A stretch of DNA of 64,000 nucleotides from Paraburkholderia sp. HP33-1 (GTDB taxonomy: Bacteria; Pseudomonadota; Gammaproteobacteria; Burkholderiales; Burkholderiaceae), in assembly GCF_021390595.1 (NCBI RefSeq), contig NZ_JAJEJR010000002.1:2108001-2172000 (forward strand). Direction: 5' to 3'. Shown here piece after piece: positions 43,995 to 52,618 of the stretch (its first letter is position 1; every line of letters starts with the position of its first letter). Below the pieces are notes generated by a model. It was not told where the DNA came from and searched no databases. It saw only the letters and a list, made by a program, of their open reading frames with translations. The translations under genes were made by a program, and so were the position numbers.

Positions 43995-45122
43995 TCAGGA
44001 GACCAGTTCACCACGCTTGTAACTCAGCATGGTCGCAATACGGCTGCCGCCTGCGGCCTCATCGGCTAGCAGATCGCGCCATGAATACGTCAGGATGCCA
44101 TCGGCCCCCGAGCGCGCCACGCCGCGCAGCGCATCGCGCCATTCATCGGCGGTGATCTCGCGGCGACGGCCGCCATTGGCATAGATAGGCTCGAGATACT
44201 CGGGTCCGCCCTGCAGGCAGGCGAACAATGTTCGCGAAGTCTGCCGGCGCGCCTCGGCGATACGCTCGGGAATCCATTCGACCGGATTGCGCTTCAGGAT
44301 CTGGAAATAGAACATCAGTTCGTAGTGGTCGATCGCAGCGTCGAGATCCGCAAAGCGCTGTGAGAGCACCTCTTCGACCGCGTTGCCAAAATCGGCTGTG
44401 CCCAGACCGAAGCCGTTAAGAATCACGTCGAGTCCGGGCCGCGCGTCGAGCGCCGCCTGCCGCAGACGTTTCGCCACCGCGCCGATGTGCGCGCATTTCC
44501 AGGCTGTCCAGCGGCTGCGCAATTCTCCGGTCAGCACTTTACGCCAGGCCGCTGGACCACCCGCTGGCAGCGCGGTGTTGGTGTCGCGCGCGAACGTCGT
44601 CATGCAGCGTTCACAGAAGCAGTATTCGCGGATCTGGCTGCGCCTGACCTCCGGTAGCCACATTTCCCAGAAGCCGGGAAAGCGGATGAACGACAGGAAC
44701 ACGCCGTCCGGTGCAGTGGCTTGCACGGCCTGCGCCAGCCGGTCGGCCTTGCGTTCAAGATAAGCGGGATGTGTCGGACAGACGCCGACATACCAGCTAA
44801 ATGGTTCGAATACCTGACCAAATTGATCGACGGGACGCAGATCCGGATCAGCCTCGAACGCCTCGGGCGAGAAGAATACCGCGGTCGATTGATACACGCG
44901 CCGTCCCTCGTCCTGTAGCGTGGCAACCCACTCGCGATCGCCATAGGCGCCGCCTGGTGGGCGTTGATCAACCGCGCTGCCCGGCAGCGGATCGATCAGG
45001 TTTTGCACGAGCGCCCAATCGATGCCTTGCGCGACCATGCGTCGTGCGGCCTCCTTCATGGACAGCCCGTGCTGCGTTGACCAGTCCCACCCGTACGCCT
45101 TAACGCCGACGATTCGCGTCAT
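43995..45122 (-). CDS. Glycoside-hydrolase-like TIM-barrel protein in a sugar ABC operon
   Basis: The 375-residue protein reads like a cytoplasmic TIM barrel related to GHL-type putative glycoside hydrolases. It has VKAYGWDWSTQHGLSMKEAARRMVAQGIDWALVQNL, PDGVFLSFIRFPGFWEMW, a CFCERC cysteine cluster typical of the family, VILNGFGLGTADFGNAV, and LFACLQGGPEYLE. No signal peptide is present. Its start overlaps the ABC ATPase gene by four bases (ATGA), and it is the last gene of the ROK-permease-binding protein-ATPase operon. It probably hydrolyses an imported glycoside. Catalytic acids cannot be named with confidence. Confidence 0.7.
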   Translation of the reverse strand: MTRIVGVKAYGWDWSTQHGLSMKEAARRMVAQGIDWALVQNLIDPLPGSAVDQRPPGGAYGDREWVATLQDEGRRVYQSTAVFFSPEAFEADPDLRPVDQFGQVFEPFSWYVGVCPTHPAYLERKADRLAQAVQATAPDGVFLSFIRFPGFWEMWLPEVRRSQIREYCFCERCMTTFARDTNTALPAGGPAAWRKVLTGELRSRWTAWKCAHIGAVAKRLRQAALDARPGLDVILNGFGLGTADFGNAVEEVLSQRFADLDAAIDHYELMFYFQILKRNPVEWIPERIAEARRQTSRTLFACLQGGPEYLEPIYANGGRRREITADEWRDALRGVARSGADGILTYSWRDLLADEAAGGSRIATMLSYKRGELVS

Positions 45123-46654
45123 GCCGATACCTCACCGTGGCTCATCTGGGCCAGCAATTCGTGTTGAGTCAATGTGCGGGCGTCCAGCATGTCCACCACT
45201 TTTCCGCCACGCATGATTGCAATCCGGTCGCACAGCAGCAACAGTTCTTCGAGTTCGTCGCTGGCCACGACACAGGCGACGCCGTCCGCCGCCATCGAGC
45301 GGATATGCCCATAGATCTCGTTCTTCGCACCGATATCGACACCTGCGGTCGGTTGATCGAGCACCAGCACGCGCGGACGATTCAACGCCGCGCGCGCGAT
45401 CAGCACCTTCTGCTGATTGCCACCCGACAACGCGCGCACGGGCTTGTCGGCGGTCGCGCCGCGTATCGTCAGACGAGAGATTGCGTCGCTGATCGCCGCG
45501 CGTCGCGCGCCCAGTTGCACGAAGCCCGCGGAGGAAAACTGGCGGCGTAGCGCAGCCAGCACGATGTTCGAGCCGACGCCGCTCGCCATCACCAGACCGC
45601 GGCGCTTGCGGTCCTCGGGGAGCAGCACGATGCCGTGGTCGAGCCCATCGGCGGTCGAGCGCAGGCGCAGCGGCTGTCCATCCACGCGCAAAGTACCGTG
45701 ATTGCGCCTCGCCCCACACATTGATTCGGATAACGAAGTTCTACCCGAGCCGGTCAAACCGGCGAGGCCGACGATTTCCCCGGCGCGCACGCTGAGCGTG
45801 CTGCCCTGTCGGCCGATCTGGCCGAAATCTTCCAGTTCGAGCCGTGGCTGCGCAGGCCATGCGGATGAACGATCCCCAGCGTGCTTCGCGGACGACTCGG
45901 CGAGCGCGGCACCGACGATCTGCGTCGTCAGGCGGTTCAGATCGAACGCGCTGGCCGGGCTGGTTTCGATGCGATGGCCATCGCGCAACACGGTCACGCG
46001 ATCGGATACCTGCAGCACTTCCTCGAGAAAGTGCGAGATATAGACGATGCCGACGCCGCTTTCCTGCAGGCGCCGCATCGAACGGAACAATGCTTCGCGC
46101 TCGGCCGGCGCGAGGCGCGCGGTGGGCTCATCCATGATCAGGATGCGCGCGCGGCGACTCATGGCCTTGGCCACTTCGGTCAGTTGCTGGTGCGCGACGC
46201 TGAGCCGGCCGACCGGCACGTCGCATGGCAGATCGAAGCCGAGCTTGTCGAGCAGCGCTTCGGCCTCGGCACACATGCGCGCGCGGTCCACCATCAACCC
46301 GCGCGCACGTGCCGGCTCGTGGCCGAGCGCGAAATTCTCGGCCGCCGTGAACTGGGGCACCAGCGCGAACTCCTGGTGAATCACCGCGATGCCGGCGGCG
46401 AGCGACGCGTCTGGACTCGCGAGCGAACAGATCTGCCCGTTGATCGATACCTGTCCCTGGTAATCGTCGTACAGGCCCGCCAGCACCTTCATCAGAGTGC
46501 TCTTGCCTGCGCCGTTGTGCCCGACGAGCGCATGCACCTCACCGGCGTGCAGATCGAAATCGACACCATGCAATACCTCGATGCCGCCGAACGCCTTGCG
46601 GATCTGGCGCATCTGCAACAGCGCGGGAGTCGCGTTCACGTCAATGCCCTGCAC
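45119..46654 (-). CDS. Sugar ABC transporter ATPase with two nucleotide-binding domains (RbsA/MglA type)
   Basis: The 511-residue protein has two ABC domains. The first has Walker A GHNGAGKST (about 46-54), a signature-like LSVAHQQ and Walker B ILIMDEPT. The second has a degenerate Walker A GLTGSGRTS, signature LSGGNQQK and Walker B VLVLDQPT. This is the RbsA/MglA/XylG design for carbohydrate uptake transporter-2 (CUT2) importers. It lies 16 bases behind the binding-protein gene and overlaps the hydrolase-like gene by four bases. It energises import of the monosaccharide or small glycoside bound by the neighbouring binding protein. Confidence 0.93.
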   Translation of the reverse strand: MQGIDVNATPALLQMRQIRKAFGGIEVLHGVDFDLHAGEVHALVGHNGAGKSTLMKVLAGLYDDYQGQVSINGQICSLASPDASLAAGIAVIHQEFALVPQFTAAENFALGHEPARARGLMVDRARMCAEAEALLDKLGFDLPCDVPVGRLSVAHQQLTEVAKAMSRRARILIMDEPTARLAPAEREALFRSMRRLQESGVGIVYISHFLEEVLQVSDRVTVLRDGHRIETSPASAFDLNRLTTQIVGAALAESSAKHAGDRSSAWPAQPRLELEDFGQIGRQGSTLSVRAGEIVGLAGLTGSGRTSLSESMCGARRNHGTLRVDGQPLRLRSTADGLDHGIVLLPEDRKRRGLVMASGVGSNIVLAALRRQFSSAGFVQLGARRAAISDAISRLTIRGATADKPVRALSGGNQQKVLIARAALNRPRVLVLDQPTAGVDIGAKNEIYGHIRSMAADGVACVVASDELEELLLLCDRIAIMRGGKVVDMLDARTLTQHELLAQMSHGEVSA

Positions 46655-46670
46655 ACCGGCCTCCCGTATC

Positions 46671-47645
46671 TCAACCGCCCCAGGCGGGCGGGAACTGGGC
46701 GACGTTGTCCTTCGTCACGATCGGCAGCGGCATGAATTCGTTCGGACGCTTGACCTTGTCCTTCTGGCCCGCCACCCACTGCACGGCCGCTTCGACCGAG
46801 CGTTCGCCCTGCGGCTTCGGGTCTTGATCAACGGTGCCGGTCACATAGCCGCCCTCGATGCCTTCACGCACTTCGCGCGGATAGTCGCCGAGCACGAACT
46901 TAATGTCGTCGCGGCCGTGATCGTGGGCGTAGCGCGCGGCATTGGCCGCTTCCGGACCCTGATCGACGATCGCGTCGATGCCGCCCTTCGGATACTTGTT
47001 GAGCCAGTCCTGCACGAGACGAAGCGCCTGCGCCGCATCCCAGTTCGCGGTCTGGCTGGTCACGATCGTGACCTTCGGATAGGCCTTGAGGTAATCGTCG
47101 AAACCCTTCTGACGCTGCAACTGAGCACTCGTGCCGAGGCCGCCCAGCATGTACGCGACGCGTGCGTTGGGACCGACCTTGCTCACGAGCAGGGCAGCCT
47201 GTTGACGGCCGAATTCATAATCGTCCGCGCCAATGAAGGTGACGGTCGGACCCGCGTCATCGACACGGTTATTGACCGCGAACACCGGAATGCCAGCTTT
47301 GTCGGCCATCTTGACGACCGGCACGATGCCCTTTGCGTCGCTGGCGGTGATCAGGATCGCGTCGACATGCTGCGAGATCAATTGCTGGACGCCAGCGATT
47401 TCGGTGCCGAGGTCGCCCTTGCCGTCAACGAGCACGAGCTTCGCGTCGAGCTTGTCGGCGGTCTGCTGCTGCCCCTTGATGAAATTCGAATAGAACGGTA
47501 CCGACGCATTCCAGATCATCGAACCGATCACTACCGGTTTGCCCGCGGCCTGCGCGGCGAGCGGCATGGCCGTGACGGTGCCGAGGACTGCGGCGCTTGC
47601 CGCGAGGCGGAGCAGCGCGCGGCGCGTTGACGACGTTTTTTTCAT
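46671..47645 (-). CDS. CUT2-type sugar-binding protein (RbsB family)
   Basis: ATG 47645 follows TTGGAGACATCGAA; the frame extends 19 codons upstream without support. The 324-residue product has a signal peptide with twin-Arg-like start (MKKTSSTRRALLRLAASAAVL) and the RbsB/TorT-like fold: IGSMIWNASVPFYSNFIKGQQQTADKL, DAILITASDAKGIVPVVKMADKAGIPVFAVNN, and IDAIVDQGPEAANAARYAHDHG. It binds a sugar in the periplasm for the RbsA/RbsC-type partners on either side of it. The ligand is unknown. Confidence 0.92.
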   Translation of the reverse strand: MKKTSSTRRALLRLAASAAVLGTVTAMPLAAQAAGKPVVIGSMIWNASVPFYSNFIKGQQQTADKLDAKLVLVDGKGDLGTEIAGVQQLISQHVDAILITASDAKGIVPVVKMADKAGIPVFAVNNRVDDAGPTVTFIGADDYEFGRQQAALLVSKVGPNARVAYMLGGLGTSAQLQRQKGFDDYLKAYPKVTIVTSQTANWDAAQALRLVQDWLNKYPKGGIDAIVDQGPEAANAARYAHDHGRDDIKFVLGDYPREVREGIEGGYVTGTVDQDPKPQGERSVEAAVQWVAGQKDKVKRPNEFMPLPIVTKDNVAQFPPAWGG

Positions 47646-47701
47646 TTCGATGTCTCCAATATTCACGTTATGGATGAGCACGCCAACAACAACGAACGGC
47701 A

Positions 47702-48685
47702 TCAGGCAGCGCGGCGCCGGCGCTGCAGGGTATCGGCACCGACCGCGACGAGGATCACTAAACCAGTGATCGCCGGCTGCCAGTACGGTGAAACGTTGAA
47801 CTGGTTCAATGCGTTCGAAATTGTGCCGAGTAGGAGTGTGCCGATCACGACCGCGCCGATGCTGCCCGCGCCACCGGTCAGCGGCACGCCGGCCACGGCC
47901 ACGGCTGCGATCGCCGAGAGCGGCCAGGTGGTCGCCGCCGAAGGTTGGCCGATCGACGTCTGACCAAGCAGGATTAGTCCGCCGAGCGCGGCCGCCGCCC
48001 CTCCGAGCATATAGACGAGGATCGTCACGCGGTGCGTCTTGATGCCAGCGAGACGGGTCGCTTCCTCGCTTCCGCCGACCGCGAAGATGTGATGGCCGAA
48101 CACGGTGAACTTAAGCAGTGCCCAGGTGGCGAGTGCGACGCATGAATAGATCAGCGCGGCCACCGGCACGATGCCGAGCCGGCCGAGCCCGACCACGGTG
48201 AAGGAATCGGGCACGCCATAGACGGGCGTGGCATTCGTGGCCACATACATGAGCCCGGTCACGAGCGTCTGCATGCCGAGCGTAGCCACGAACGGATTGA
48301 TGCCGACGCGCGCTACCAGCACGCCATTGGCGACACCGACCGCGATGCCGACCAGCAAAGCTGCAACCACCCCGGCGGCAATACCGTAATGGCCCATCGC
48401 CGCCGCAGCCAGCACCGAAGATGCGGCGCCCACTGCGCCGACCGACAGGTCGAAGCCACCCAGCATGATCATGAGCAGCATGCCGCAGGCGACCACGCCG
48501 ACGATCGACTGCTGCTCGACGATGTTGACGAGGTTGTCGAGCGTGCGAAAACTCGGCGATACCGCCGCGAACACGATCACGAGGAGTCCGAAGATCAGGA
48601 GCAGCGCGTGACGCGAGACGAAATCGCGCAGGGCGCCGCGCGGCGAGGCCGCTGCGGCGGAGCCGGTGGAGCGGATCGTGGTCAT
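47702..48685 (-). CDS. CUT2-type sugar ABC permease (RbsC family)
   Basis: I start at ATG 48685, which overlaps the ROK stop by four bases. The 327-residue protein has about nine to ten hydrophobic helices and RbsC motifs: LVNIVEQQSIVGVVACGMLLMIMLGGFDLSVGAV, GVLVARVGINPFVATLGMQTL, GVPLTGGAGSIGAVVIGTLLLGTISNALN. It forms the channel of a CUT2 importer with the adjacent ATPase and binding protein. It is transcribed with the ROK regulator ahead of it. Confidence 0.92.
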   Translation of the reverse strand: MTTIRSTGSAAAASPRGALRDFVSRHALLLIFGLLVIVFAAVSPSFRTLDNLVNIVEQQSIVGVVACGMLLMIMLGGFDLSVGAVGAASSVLAAAAMGHYGIAAGVVAALLVGIAVGVANGVLVARVGINPFVATLGMQTLVTGLMYVATNATPVYGVPDSFTVVGLGRLGIVPVAALIYSCVALATWALLKFTVFGHHIFAVGGSEEATRLAGIKTHRVTILVYMLGGAAAALGGLILLGQTSIGQPSAATTWPLSAIAAVAVAGVPLTGGAGSIGAVVIGTLLLGTISNALNQFNVSPYWQPAITGLVILVAVGADTLQRRRRAA

Positions 48686-49893
48686 GATTGAGCGGCTCTG
48701 TCTTGAAGCAGGGTGGCGAGAATGTCGGGCACGTCGATGCTGCGCTGCAATTGCAGCGCCACCGCGACCGCGCCGCGCACCGTGGAATTCGGCCCGAGCG
48801 TCGAGACCTCGATGCGCGGAGGGGTCGGGATATGCAGTGCGACCCGTTCGGCGACTCTGCTCAGGAACGGCGCCAGCGCGCGGCCGACGCTGCCGTCGAC
48901 CACAACCACTTCGGGGTCGACCACGGCGGCGAGCGTCACGACGCACATCGCCAGCGCGTCGATTACGTCGGCAACGATCCGCATCGCGTAACGCCCGCCG
49001 CGGCTGGCGTGCTCGATCACCGTGCGCGCAGTCGGTTTCGAACCGAGTTCGGCCTGCGCCATGGGCTTCAGTTCGACGAGTGCCTGCGCGCGCGCCGCAA
49101 TCGCCGGGCCGGTCAACACGGTCTCCATGCCGCCGATCCCGCCGACGCAGCGCTGGCGGACCATGTCGACGCTTGGCAGCAAGGTGGCCAGTTCGCCGCC
49201 GGCGTTGTTGCGTCCGAGCACGAGCTTGCCATCGCAGACCACGGCGCCGCCGAGGCCGGTGCCGATCGACACCACCGCGTAGTCGCGCACACCGCGCGCC
49301 CAACCCTCGCGGCCTTCAGCGACGGCGGCCAGATTCACGTCGTTGTCGACCCGGAATGGCACACCGAACTCGCGCAGTCGCTCGACGATATTGAACCCCT
49401 CCCACTGGACGTTCGGACCGCGCACCGCGAGACCCGACGCCGGATCGATCACCGCGGGCACGCCGACGCCGAGCGCGCGCACCTCGCAATCGCGGGCGCG
49501 CGCCTCGGCCAGCAGCGCTTCCCACACATCGACGAGCGCTTCGTAAGCACTGCCCGCATCGGCCACCAGCCCATGCCGTTCGGCCAGCACCTCGCCATCG
49601 CCGTCGGCCAGCACGCCATGACACTTGGTGCCGCCGAGATCGACGCCGATCACGCAGTGACGGATATCGTTCACTTCGAGCACGCCGCGCGGCCGGCCGC
49701 CCGATTCCGACGCACCGGGCGTTTCGAGCACCATGCCGCCCGCGAGCAGCTTCGAGATGATGCGGCTTACAGAAGCCTGGGACAGATTCACGGCATCCGC
49801 AATTTGCGGCCGTGTGGTTCGCCTGTGCGCACGCAGATATTCGAGTACCAGGTACTCGTTCATATCGCTCATGCCGTCGTGTCGAATCGCCAT
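48682..49893 (-). CDS. ROK family transcriptional regulator (NagC/XylR type)
   Basis: The 403-residue protein begins with a winged HTH (about 10-65, MNEYLVLEYLRAHRRTTRPQIADAVNLSQASVSRIISKLLAG) followed by a ROK fold with GVDLGGTKCHGVLADGDG and GTGLGGAVVCDGKLVLGRNNAGGELATLLP. The metal-binding CxxCGxxGC-like segment of ROK proteins is only partly kept (RCVGGIGGME). It should sense a sugar or sugar phosphate and control the operon. A perfect 8+1+8 palindrome (49902-49918) lies just before the start. Starts at 49872 or 49863 are possible alternatives, because no clear ribosome-binding site precedes 49893. Confidence 0.92.
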   Translation of the reverse strand: MAIRHDGMSDMNEYLVLEYLRAHRRTTRPQIADAVNLSQASVSRIISKLLAGGMVLETPGASESGGRPRGVLEVNDIRHCVIGVDLGGTKCHGVLADGDGEVLAERHGLVADAGSAYEALVDVWEALLAEARARDCEVRALGVGVPAVIDPASGLAVRGPNVQWEGFNIVERLREFGVPFRVDNDVNLAAVAEGREGWARGVRDYAVVSIGTGLGGAVVCDGKLVLGRNNAGGELATLLPSVDMVRQRCVGGIGGMETVLTGPAIAARAQALVELKPMAQAELGSKPTARTVIEHASRGGRYAMRIVADVIDALAMCVVTLAAVVDPEVVVVDGSVGRALAPFLSRVAERVALHIPTPPRIEVSTLGPNSTVRGAVAVALQLQRSIDVPDILATLLQDRAAQS

Positions 49894-49901
49894 CGAATTA
49901 G

Positions 49902-49918
49902 TTTCATTCAGAATGAAA
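49902..49918. promoter_or_regulatory. Palindromic ROK operator
   Basis: TTTCATTC-A-GAATGAAA is a perfect palindrome starting nine bases before the ROK start codon. AT-rich dyads of this kind are the usual sites of NagC/XylR-type ROK regulators. Its place suggests it covers the promoter or leader of the whole sugar operon, giving autorepression. Confidence 0.75.
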
Positions 49919-50253
49919 TTAACGAAAGATTAGTCACTCGGTTCCCCAGCATCAATTCGGGATAACACGAAGAAGACCCGTGAGGAAAGGGAACGTCACG
50001 CCCCGGAGCCTGCCTATTTCGGCGAAGCCAAGTCGAAGCTCGTGGGCGATGTGGACGGGTATGAGGACCGGGGAGGTCATTGCGCCGAGGATGAAACCCC
50101 GCTTTCCGATTGCTGCACGCATTGGAATAGGCTGAATGCGATACCCCCAAGGCGATGCCTCATGGCCACGGCTGAAAAACCGGGGATGGAAAACCTGGTT
50201 CGCGAAACCCTTCCCCTCGGATCGCGCTGTGATCGTCTGGCCGCTTTCGGATG
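49919..50253. other. Short gap up to IS copy 3
   Basis: The stretch holds a minus-strand frame (from 49952) with an ordered-looking end (IGKRGFILGAMTSPVLIPVH) that continues into the IS and has no recognised family. Before the inversion this DNA lay next to the left flank of copy 1. Confidence 0.4.
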
Positions 50254-51863
50254 GATTGTGTTGAAAAAGTCTTGTTTTGGTCGGAGACGCAGGAGTTCGC
50301 AGCACGTTTTCGAGTTGTGGCGATCGGCGAAGCGGCGACCTTGAACGAGGCAACGGTCCCCCGTTGCTCGTCATGCAACGGTCTGGTTCATCTGCTTGCT
50401 TCCAGGCATGAACCGCTTGGCCATTCTTCGCAGGTTTTGCGCAGTCGCTGCCATCAGGAACTCATCATGAGCACCGCTTGGACCTCGCAGTCGCAAACGG
50501 TCCAGTTTCAGGATGCGTTTGAGATGCGCAAAGAGCATTTCCACCTTCTTTCGCTCACGGCAAGATCGCTTGTATTCAGGCGTCTTCGCAATACGCCTGG
50601 CCTCGTCGCGTGCAGCTTCATGGATGCTGCGGGCAATCTTGCGGAATGGTGTATTCGGGCAGCAGCGCTCCTTCATCGAACAGCTCCCGCAGTCGAGCGG
50701 GCTTGCCCGATAGATGATCGTGTCTGCCTTCGTGATGCGCGAGCGCGGATTCCTGAATTTGCGCCGATCACTGCGTAGTGCGTGCCCGGTAGGACAGCGA
50801 TATTCATTAGCGAGTTCATCCCATCGGAACTCGCTGCTGGACAATGTATTGTCCTTGCGCGTCGTTTTATCCCAGACCGGAACATGTGGTGCAATTTCCT
50901 TCTCTTCGATCATCCAGGCAAGCATCGCTGCTGAGCCATACGCGGTGTCGCCTGCAAGACGTCGAGGTTTGAGATCGCGCCGCTGCTCAACGCGATCAAT
51001 CATCGTCCTGGTTGATTCCACTTCGTGGGAACGGTTCGCGGGCGTCGCCTCGACGTCAACGATGATCCCTGCTTGCAGGTCAATCAGATAATTGGTCGAG
51101 TAGGCGAAGAACGGCAAGCCACCCTTGGCGGCTGTCCAGCTCGCAGCGGGATCCGTCAGGGATATCCTCTTTGGAGGCGTCGATGACTCTGTCATCTCCG
51201 CCGCTTCGGTGCCTGCTGGATTCGCTTCTTCCAACGCTTCCAGATACTCCCGCACGGCACGGCTTTGGCCCTTGACACAACCCCAGTCGATGGGTTCAGA
51301 ACCCGGAACACCGCGTACAGAACTCGCGTCGGCTCTGATGATGCTCGCGTCAATCGCGAATCCTTCACCCTTTACGAGCCCTTCGGACATGCACCGACCC
51401 AGTACCGACTCGAACACATGGCGCAGCACATCGCTATCGCGGAAGCGACCGTGGCGGTTCTTGGAGAATGTCGAGTGTTCGGGTACGGCGTCCTCCAGGC
51501 CCAGGCGGCAGAACCATCGATACGCCAGATTCAGATGCACTTCTTCGCATAGCCTGCGCTCGGACCGGATGCCGAAACAGTAGCCCACAATCAACATGCG
51601 GATCATGAGCTCCGGATCAATCGATGGCCGTCCCATGGGACTGTAGAACGGCGCAAGATGCTGGCGTAGATCACGCAGATCAAGAAAGTGATCGATGCCT
51701 CTCAACAGGTGCTCGCGAGGGACGTGACTATCGAGGTTGAACGAGTAGAAGAGTTTGTCCTGTCCGCTGCCCAGTTGACCCATCATGACGAATCACTCCC
51801 GTCGATCGATGGCTTCCAGGATACCCAACAATCCGCATGCCGGGCGACTTTTTCAACACAATC
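50254..51863 (-). mobile_element. IS1182-family insertion sequence, copy 3, inverted
   Basis: A 1610-bp element in the opposite orientation to copies 1 and 2. Its left flank is GGATG (50249-50253, reverse complement of CATCC) and its right flank CGCAG (51864-51868, reverse complement of CTGCG). These are the two pentamers that flank copy 1. Confidence 0.95.
50371..51786 (-). CDS. IS1182-family transposase (copy 3)
   Basis: The 471-residue protein is identical to the transposases of copies 1 and 2, with all DDE-domain blocks intact. It is read on the minus strand. Its identity with copy 1 gives about 1.6 kb of inverted homology, enough for the recombination described in the findings. Confidence 0.9.
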   Translation of the reverse strand: MMGQLGSGQDKLFYSFNLDSHVPREHLLRGIDHFLDLRDLRQHLAPFYSPMGRPSIDPELMIRMLIVGYCFGIRSERRLCEEVHLNLAYRWFCRLGLEDAVPEHSTFSKNRHGRFRDSDVLRHVFESVLGRCMSEGLVKGEGFAIDASIIRADASSVRGVPGSEPIDWGCVKGQSRAVREYLEALEEANPAGTEAAEMTESSTPPKRISLTDPAASWTAAKGGLPFFAYSTNYLIDLQAGIIVDVEATPANRSHEVESTRTMIDRVEQRRDLKPRRLAGDTAYGSAAMLAWMIEEKEIAPHVPVWDKTTRKDNTLSSSEFRWDELANEYRCPTGHALRSDRRKFRNPRSRITKADTIIYRASPLDCGSCSMKERCCPNTPFRKIARSIHEAARDEARRIAKTPEYKRSCRERKKVEMLFAHLKRILKLDRLRLRGPSGAHDEFLMAATAQNLRRMAKRFMPGSKQMNQTVA

Positions 51864-51945
51864 CGCAGCAGAACGATCATAGACGGACGCGGGTCGCGCG
51901 CCGACGCTCAGGGTCTTTGGCACAGTCCCGAGGAAGGTAAAGCTC

Positions 51946-52095
51946 TCAGCCGACCGGCGAGCTGCCCTGCGTGCAGGCCTGCGACACGCTGACGGCGACC
52001 TGGCAGTTGTCCTCGCGCGCCATCCAATAAATCGGATCGACGCCGGTGTCCGACAACGAAGCCAGAATGAAAATTAAGGATGCGTCGGACGTCAT
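51946..52095 (-). CDS. Small hypothetical frame, possibly a gene fragment
   Basis: A 49-codon frame reads MTSDASLIFILASLSDTGVDPIYWMAREDNCQVAVSVSQ and ends with PVG. It looks like coding sequence but has no ribosome-binding site and lies just beyond IS copy 3, 37 bases behind the DUF6130 gene. It may be the C-terminal scrap of a longer gene. Confidence 0.3.
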   Translation of the reverse strand: MTSDASLIFILASLSDTGVDPIYWMAREDNCQVAVSVSQACTQGSSPVG

Positions 52096-52132
52096 TCGCG
52101 ACGGACTAACGGAGAGGCTCTTGTCATCACCT

Positions 52133-52618
52133 TCAGTGTGAGTGAGACGTGCCCTCTGGCACCGTGAACGTCACCTTCTGCCTGCACTCGGTGCACCCAG
52201 CAAATACGTGGTGTTGAGCGTCGACCAACTCGACAAGCATCTTGTGCTGACCGGGTGGCAGACCCGCCACGCTGATTGTATTGACGTCATTCGCTTCTAC
52301 CCAACCCCAAGGCAAATCGTCGATGTGTACGTGCAGATGCCCGATTCGTGGAGACACGTTGAGCGCGGCTGCCCCGAACACCGGCACGATATGCACGTTC
52401 TCCACCCGATATTGGATCCAGACGATGCCGTGGGCCAGTCCTGCGGCAAGCGGAGTGGGATCCACAATCAGTTTGGGTGGGGGCTCGTTATCGATGGCGA
52501 CGTACGGTGAGGCCACGCCGACCTCCCCTGTGCTCTGGGCGAACGCGTTCGTTGCGAGAACGGTACCAGCCGCGACTGCGACAAGCGCCTTGATCAGCAT
52601 GCTCATTTGCATTCTCAC
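52133..52618 (-). CDS. DUF6130 family periplasmic protein
   Basis: The frame starts at GTG 52618, eight bases after GGGGA; ATG 52612 is also possible. The product of about 161 residues has a signal peptide ending near TNAFAQ, an Ig-like strand pattern with GHLHVHIDDLPWGWVEANDVNTISVAGLPPGQHKMLVELVDAQ, and a C-terminal CTECRQKVTFTVPEG with a CxxC pair. The HLHVxIDDxPWxW block and Ig-like layout fit DUF6130. The His and Cys residues hint at metal or redox binding, but this is not shown. Confidence 0.75.
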   Translation of the reverse strand: MRMQMSMLIKALVAVAAGTVLATNAFAQSTGEVGVASPYVAIDNEPPPKLIVDPTPLAAGLAHGIVWIQYRVENVHIVPVFGAAALNVSPRIGHLHVHIDDLPWGWVEANDVNTISVAGLPPGQHKMLVELVDAQHHVFAGCTECRQKVTFTVPEGTSHSH

